Source: Pedobacter steynii (lineage in GTDB: Bacteria > Bacteroidota > Bacteroidia > Sphingobacteriales > Sphingobacteriaceae). Taken from it: DNA of 64,000 bases. Each line of letters begins with the position of its first letter. Positions within the stretch are counted from its first letter, which is position 1. The position numbers and the translations under genes are program-made. Below are positions 59,459 to 64,000 of the stretch, in pieces. The stretch is from the NCBI RefSeq assembly GCF_900103665.1, contig NZ_FNGY01000008.1:186001-250000 (forward strand), read 5' to 3'. The notes beneath the pieces were generated by a model that saw only the letters and a program-made list of their open reading frames with translations, did not search any database and was not told the origin of the DNA.

Positions 59459-60700
59459 TTAATAAATGATTACTAAAGTTCGGTCATCATGGTTTCCGGT
59501 ACTCCAGAAGTCCATCCATTGGGAAAGCGCAGCGCCCAGATCCACCTTTCCCTCTTTAAAGTCCACCCGATGGCTTTCCGGATTGTTTCCCTCCAAATCT
59601 GCAATAAGTTGGTTCCACATTGCAGGTTGTGCGAGCTTAAAGGTCGTCTCAAATTTAGCATCATAGATTCCATCGGTCATCATCATGAGGTAAGAGAAAT
59701 CAGAAACTATTCTGGCTGAGAACCGGCTGGAAAAATCCTGATGTTCGAATATCTCCGGCATCGTGATGAAACGTGTGGCTCCTCCATATGCTCCGGAATC
59801 TAACCAGTTTAATAACATAATGTTATTTTTCTCTTTGTCTAATAGTGCTATAGGACAATCACCTACACTAAAAGTTAAGATCAACCAACCTTGTTCGGAT
59901 TCCTTAATCAGGCATAATGCAAGTGTAGAATGGAGGTCGGAAAGTTCAGCTTCCAGGTTCCCTGCCAATGTTTCCAGTTCGGCATATAGCTGCTGTATGA
60001 CTGGGCTGAGGAATGTGGTTGCGATTTGCTGAAACTGGTGTTCAGCTGGATTTTCAGTAGTATTACCCGCTTTTTTTAACGCTCCTTCCAGGGCTTCGTA
60101 GGCTGAATCCGGTAATTCCTTCAAATGGCTGATTACCGTTTCACAGACCACTTTTGAACCTAGTCTGGACAAGCGGGCACTTCCTGCCCCATCTGATACC
60201 GCTAAGATATTCCAGCCTTCAAAACCCGTATTTCCCAGAGCGTAGTGGTCTTCCCGGAACTTGCCGGCATTTGCATGTGCTCTTCCTCTTTTTGAGGCCG
60301 CTACAAACTGTTTAGTTCCAAAAGGTTGTTGTATATGCACTTCATCAGCTTTCCACCAGGGATCATTTTTATCACTTTCCAGTGTTTTCCATAAGGAACG
60401 CGGATCCGGATTTACTGCAAAAGGAACTTTTTTTTCCATCGTTTCTCCCGCAACAAGAAGATGAAAAACAAGTTTAACATCTGCAGATTCCAAGGGAATT
60501 CCACTTAAGGTATTGCTATCTGTAGTGTAGGTTAACCCGATCTGTTCCAGTCCGGTTATAGCTGATATGATCACCTCGTTCCAATCGTCTCCTTCCAGGT
60601 CAAGAACCACCTGGTAAGCTTTACCTACCGTGGCATTTGGCAGTACAATACGTTTCTCTTCCAGGCTTTTCCTCCTTTGAAATATTTCCCATTTTTCCAT
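59459..60700 (-). CDS. PP2C-type protein phosphatase with N-terminal Ig-like domain
   Basis: A 413-residue cytoplasmic phosphatase. Residues 17-95 look like a putative Ig (He_PIG-like) domain: LPNATVGKAYQVVL ... SNTLSGIPLES, unexpected for a protein without export signal. The PP2C domain (about 130-413) shows GKFREDHYA, LAVSDGAGSARLSRLGSK, FSVGDCPIALLD and MMTDGIYDA, which supply the metal-binding aspartates. It should reverse phosphorylation by the kinase encoded 8 bp downstream; the vWA proteins are likely shared substrates or scaffolds. Confidence 0.87.
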   Translation of the reverse strand: MEKWEIFQRRKSLEEKRIVLPNATVGKAYQVVLDLEGDDWNEVIISAITGLEQIGLTYTTDSNTLSGIPLESADVKLVFHLLVAGETMEKKVPFAVNPDPRSLWKTLESDKNDPWWKADEVHIQQPFGTKQFVAASKRGRAHANAGKFREDHYALGNTGFEGWNILAVSDGAGSARLSRLGSKVVCETVISHLKELPDSAYEALEGALKKAGNTTENPAEHQFQQIATTFLSPVIQQLYAELETLAGNLEAELSDLHSTLALCLIKESEQGWLILTFSVGDCPIALLDKEKNNIMLLNWLDSGAYGGATRFITMPEIFEHQDFSSRFSARIVSDFSYLMMMTDGIYDAKFETTFKLAQPAMWNQLIADLEGNNPESHRVDFKEGKVDLGAALSQWMDFWSTGNHDDRTLVIIY

Positions 60701-60708
60701 CTTTCTTC

Positions 60709-61761
60709 CTATCCCTGAGTTCTGCTAATGTCGAAACCACCACCACCTGTTCCATATTGTGCCTTTGTATTGCACCATGGGCAGGTACTGTATTCTTCTT
60801 CTCCGATGCAGTGAATTTTACCACAGGAACAGATGGCAAGACCATATTGATTGCCGCAGGAAGGGCATGTCGGTGCGCCGATCAGCTCTTCGCTGTTGAT
60901 CTTAAAGGAATTGACAGATTGGTCAGAAAGTTCGTAATAAGAATTGTCGACCTGGAATGCACCGTTAAGTTTATAGGCAACAGTTTGAAGGCCAAGGTCA
61001 GAGAATGGGGAATCATTTAAAACCTTTCTGTATTTCATCAGGTAAGGTCTTTTGGTATTCTGGCATTTCGCGGCAAGGACTACGTAATTTGGATCAATAT
61101 ATTCCTGAGGCATGGTTTTCTTGCTCAGGTCAATCTTACTGATTACCTGATCATCCAGTTTGGCCAGCTCAAAACCTGAAGTGCTGTTATCTACACTGAC
61201 ACTGCTGGTTTTAATAGAGTCTGTTACCCATTTAAAAAATGCGGTGTATTGTTCTGTGCTGCTATTGTTAAACATCAGCACATGCTCTGTTAGTTCAGTT
61301 AACAGAGAAAGATCTGTTTCCTGTCCAAAAGAGATGGCCACCAGATTGGTTGATTTCTGCCAGTTCTGTTTCCACTCCTGAATTGCGGAGCGGGTATCGT
61401 CTGTAGGGACTCCGTCGGTAAGCAGGAAGATGATTGGCTTCCAGTCTCCCTTTTGCTCATGGGTGGTTTTAATCACATTTGACCTTAGTTCGTACATCAG
61501 GTGGCCCAGCCCCTTACTCAGGGAAGTTCCTCCGCCAATGGGAAACCTGGGTGGGTAGAAATCGGCGATTTCCTGTAGCGGAACAATGGTCTTCGCCTGT
61601 CCGGCAAAAACCAATACAGAGACCCAAACCGTTTCTATGGCATATGGGTCTGATTTTAAAGCTTTAATAATGTTGGCCATTCCTTCTTCAACATGTTGAA
61701 TAGGTTCGCCAATCATGGATTCAGAAATATCGATAAGAAAGTATATAGGAAGTCTTCTCAT
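60709..61761 (-). CDS. terY: TerY-like vWA protein with C-terminal zinc ribbons
   Basis: A 350-residue protein. The von Willebrand A domain (1-210) has an intact metal site: DISES at 11-15, GGTS near 78 and LLTDGVP near 115. After a linker come paired zinc-binding motifs at about 295-335 (CPSCG, CSCGKIHC, CPWC), the TerY-C arrangement. Its vWA part is clearly related to that of the 211-residue protein 14 bp upstream. In TerY-P systems this protein is the centre of a kinase/phosphatase switch tied to stress response. Confidence 0.87.
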   Translation of the reverse strand: MRRLPIYFLIDISESMIGEPIQHVEEGMANIIKALKSDPYAIETVWVSVLVFAGQAKTIVPLQEIADFYPPRFPIGGGTSLSKGLGHLMYELRSNVIKTTHEQKGDWKPIIFLLTDGVPTDDTRSAIQEWKQNWQKSTNLVAISFGQETDLSLLTELTEHVLMFNNSSTEQYTAFFKWVTDSIKTSSVSVDNSTSGFELAKLDDQVISKIDLSKKTMPQEYIDPNYVVLAAKCQNTKRPYLMKYRKVLNDSPFSDLGLQTVAYKLNGAFQVDNSYYELSDQSVNSFKINSEELIGAPTCPSCGNQYGLAICSCGKIHCIGEEEYSTCPWCNTKAQYGTGGGGFDISRTQG

Positions 61762-61775
61762 GTGATGGAATAGGA

Positions 61776-62411
61776 TCAGATAATTAAGTGGATTTCGGAC
61801 GGCGGCGGTGGCAGGGTAATACTTTCTGTAGTTCCCATAGACTTATTGCCCTGGTCTATGGTATCGGAAACCCATTTAAAGAATTGTTTCAGTGTGCTGC
61901 TATCAGCAGTATCCAGGTGAACTACCGTATCTGTTAATTCCTTTAAAATGGAGTCGTCTGCCAGATGTCCGGCAGCGCAGGCCACAATGGAGGCGAAATT
62001 TAAGGCTTTGACTTTAGGGATCATCTCTCTGTACAGCTTCAGATCAGAAGGTTTGCCATCGGTAAACAGGAAAAATAAGGGACGCCAGTCTGCACTTTGT
62101 TCATCTGTAGCTTTCCGGATTTCAGCCGTTGCTTTTCCATGTAACAATTCCAGTCCCTGGCCCATATGCGTAGGTCCGCTCTGAGGGCACAGGATTTCGG
62201 GCAGCTGGAAATGAACCAATTCAGTTAAGGGAACAAGCTCCTTTACTTCTCTATCGAATGTAATGATGCTGATCCATAAGGAATCCAGCGCCTGTGCATC
62301 GGTTCTTAAGGTGCTCAGCATTCCGTTTAAAGCATTATTTAACGCTTGAATAGGCTCTCCATACATCGACCCGGATGTATCCAGCAAAAAATAAACAGGT
62401 AATCTTCTCAT
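61776..62411 (-). CDS. terY: TerY-like vWA domain protein
   Basis: A 211-residue protein made of one vWA domain. The metal-ion site is complete: DTSGS at 11-15, GPTH near 78 and FTDGKP near 112. It shares the opening MRRLP.YFL.D.S.SM with the next gene but lacks the zinc-ribbon tail, so the operon encodes a short and a long TerY. It is first in the operon; gaps to the following genes are 14, 8 and 8 bp. Cytoplasmic. Confidence 0.88.
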   Translation of the reverse strand: MRRLPVYFLLDTSGSMYGEPIQALNNALNGMLSTLRTDAQALDSLWISIITFDREVKELVPLTELVHFQLPEILCPQSGPTHMGQGLELLHGKATAEIRKATDEQSADWRPLFFLFTDGKPSDLKLYREMIPKVKALNFASIVACAAGHLADDSILKELTDTVVHLDTADSSTLKQFFKWVSDTIDQGNKSMGTTESITLPPPPSEIHLII

Positions 62412-62610
62412 CTAATTTTTCAAAAAGGTAATCAGCTAAACGCTGTGGTATATGTTCTTATGAATAGGTTAAAGTTAATTGGTTTTTTACATATAAAATA
62501 ATTAATTCAGAGGCCATAGTTGTTTTTCTACTTTAATTAAATACCATTTGTTTTATATTCATATCATAGAATTATGTCTATCTTAATCGGACTCATCAGC
62601 TATCATCCTT

Positions 62611-64000
62611 ATGAAAAACATACTGAGAATCCTTCTTTTTGAGGACCCTAAAGAAAATAAAGGGGAAGTTGTTGCTGCATTAAGGCACTCAGGTACTGAG
62701 ATTAACCTCTTAGAGGTCTATGCGCTGAAAGACTATGCGGAGGCATTGAAAGAATTCTGTCCTGACCTGATATTGGCCTCGTTTTCGGAAGCTGACTCGA
62801 TCGGACATCGGGCTTTTCAGTTAGGAAAAGCCATTGATCAGCAACTTATTTTTATAGGAATCAGTAGTGTTGAATTTGAAAATGAGGGGCTGAAACTACT
62901 GGAGGCCGGAGCTGCGGACTACTTTTTAAGAGACCGGTTGACGCGTCTGCCTTTCGCCATGCTGCAGGCATTGGAAAAAGCAAAGTTAAAAGAGCGGGAA
63001 ACGCAGCAAGTTCAGTTGCTTCAGAAGATTCCTTCTGCAGTTGCCATTGTGATTGGACCAAAGCATGTATTTCAATTCGCAAATTCCTTTTATCAACAGC
63101 TGACTGGAAAAGAAGATGTTCATGGTCAGTGCTTATGCGAGGTCTTTACAGATCCGGGGCAGCAGTTTATTGCAGAGGTTGCCGATCAGGTTTATAAAAG
63201 CGGTGAAACTTTTATGGATAAGGAAGTCTTTGTTAAGCTCGACGAAGGGATTGATGGAAATCCGCTTTTGACTACTTTATACATCAATTTTACTATTCAG
63301 GCCTTGCGCAATCATAGCGGAGCAATAGAGGGGCTGTTGATTTTTGGAATTGATGTGACCGAACAGGTGCAGTCGCGCAAGGAAACGGAACAGGTAAATC
63401 AGGAAATTGACAAGTTGTTTGACGCGGTTAACGAAGGGTTCTACCTGAAAGATATTGTAAATAATAAATATATTCAGCTGTCTGCGGGCTGTCCTAAAAT
63501 ATACGGCTATACGAGTACAGAGTTCCATGAGAACCCTGATTTATGGTATGAGGTGATTTATCCTGAAGACCGGTTTATCGTTGAGCGGGATAATGTATTG
63601 CTCCTAAAAGGTGAGCAGGTGAAAAGTCAGTACCGGATTGCCCATAAGGATAAAAGTATGAGGTGGCTGGAGGTCAGGGCTTTGCCAAATCTCGTAAATG
63701 GGAAGCTCATCAGTGTCGAGGGGGTGGTGAGCGACATCACCCAACGAAAGTTTTCCGAGGAAAAGATCAGACTGGCAGAGGCTGGTCTTTCTGAAGCTCA
63801 GAAGATGGCGCAGATTGGCAGCTGGAATTACGATTTGGTCAGGCAGGAACTCACCTGGTCTGACGGTTTGAAAGAAATCTATTGGGGAGATGAATCCCTT
63901 ATTCCGGCCAATCAATATTTTGAAAATCTTGTTCATCCTGATGACCGGCTAAGGCTGGAGTACGAAGTCAGTAAACTGAAGCGCAGCGGAAAGAATATGA
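62611..64000 (+). CDS. Multi-PAS signalling protein with degenerate receiver domain (partial)
   Basis: An open frame of 463 codons from ATG 62611 to the window edge. Residues 1-125 follow a receiver domain (LLFEDPKEN start, AGAADYFLRDRL end), but the strand-3 phospho-acceptor is lost: PDLILASFSEAD stands where PDL.LSDY.LP is normal, so Asp is replaced by Ser. Three PAS domains follow at about 140-250, 265-375 (YRIAHKDKSMRWLEVRALPN ending in SDITQRK) and from 400 on (AQIGSWNYD). A histidine kinase domain is expected beyond the edge. It is divergent from the TerY-P operon over a 199-bp gap. Confidence 0.85.
   Translation, partial: MKNILRILLFEDPKENKGEVVAALRHSGTEINLLEVYALKDYAEALKEFCPDLILASFSEADSIGHRAFQLGKAIDQQLIFIGISSVEFENEGLKLLEAGAADYFLRDRLTRLPFAMLQALEKAKLKERETQQVQLLQKIPSAVAIVIGPKHVFQFANSFYQQLTGKEDVHGQCLCEVFTDPGQQFIAEVADQVYKSGETFMDKEVFVKLDEGIDGNPLLTTLYINFTIQALRNHSGAIEGLLIFGIDVTEQVQSRKETEQVNQEIDKLFDAVNEGFYLKDIVNNKYIQLSAGCPKIYGYTSTEFHENPDLWYEVIYPEDRFIVERDNVLLLKGEQVKSQYRIAHKDKSMRWLEVRALPNLVNGKLISVEGVVSDITQRKFSEEKIRLAEAGLSEAQKMAQIGSWNYDLVRQELTWSDGLKEIYWGDESLIPANQYFENLVHPDDRLRLEYEVSKLKRSGKNM

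Overview
The window reads as chromosomal DNA of a Bacteroidota bacterium, most likely a Pedobacter-like member of the Sphingobacteriaceae. Evidence is the SusC/SusD pair with an ECF sigma and FecR anti-sigma, -7 boxes of the Bacteroidota form TAnnTTTG, DUF4270 and Kelch lipoproteins, an RND pump fused to a TolC domain, a LytS/LytTR pair and many SPI/SPII-exported proteins. Genus assignment is inference. I saw no rRNA, tRNA, CRISPR array, insertion sequence or prophage.

Left third (1-23.8 kb): a polysaccharide utilisation locus in two blocks. On the minus strand lie an ECF sigma factor, a GH43 enzyme, a GH95-like (alpha/alpha)6 glycosidase, a GH95 enzyme and a GH97 enzyme. On the plus strand lie sigma factor, FecR, SusC with an STN signalling domain, SusD, a small surface lipoprotein, GH35 and GH110. 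The enzyme set (beta-galactosidase, alpha-1,3-galactosidase, GH97, fucosidase/galactosidase-like GH95, GH43) points to a galactose-rich, side-chain-decorated glycan. A small stress-type cassette (PA2169-family bundle protein, 97-aa protein, DUF892 ferritin-like protein, CinA/PncC amidase) sits between the blocks, and a 21-bp direct repeat brackets GH97 plus this cassette. The intergenic space between the two GH95-type genes holds a decayed copy of the GH43 5' end.

Middle (23.8-42.2 kb): DUF808 protein, a decayed ECF sigma fragment, metallophosphoesterase, alpha/beta hydrolase, DUF2314 protein, GH20 hexosaminidase, an OmpR-type two-component system divergent from a DUF4270 plus Kelch lipoprotein pair (with four TTAAC boxes exactly 10 bp apart between them), HxlR regulator and SDR, a class A beta-lactamase, a fungal-type prephenate dehydrogenase, ribB, and a YiaA/ASCH-like/AraC operon.

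Right part (42.5-53.8 kb): two near-identical PepSY-like secreted proteins with matching upstream operators bracket an 11-kb block that holds an RND efflux operon (adaptor, RND-TolC fusion, a 30-aa membrane peptide translationally coupled to a LytS kinase, LytTR regulator), a protein of six 23-residue YYDGLNDG repeats, a Crp-like regulator, a flavodoxin-fold oxidoreductase and an orphan ExbD.

Right end (53.9-64 kb): GNAT and MocR-type regulator divergent over a TGGACTA/TAGTCCA operator, a 157-aa unknown, a lipoprotein phosphoesterase coupled to an outer-membrane protein, and a four-gene TerY-P type phosphosignalling operon (two vWA proteins, PP2C phosphatase with an Ig-like N-terminal domain, protein kinase with zinc ribbon). 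A multi-PAS sensor with a degenerate receiver domain runs off the right edge. The TerY-P operon without any ter gene nearby, and the RND/LytTR/repeat-protein block, are the best candidates for incompletely described systems.
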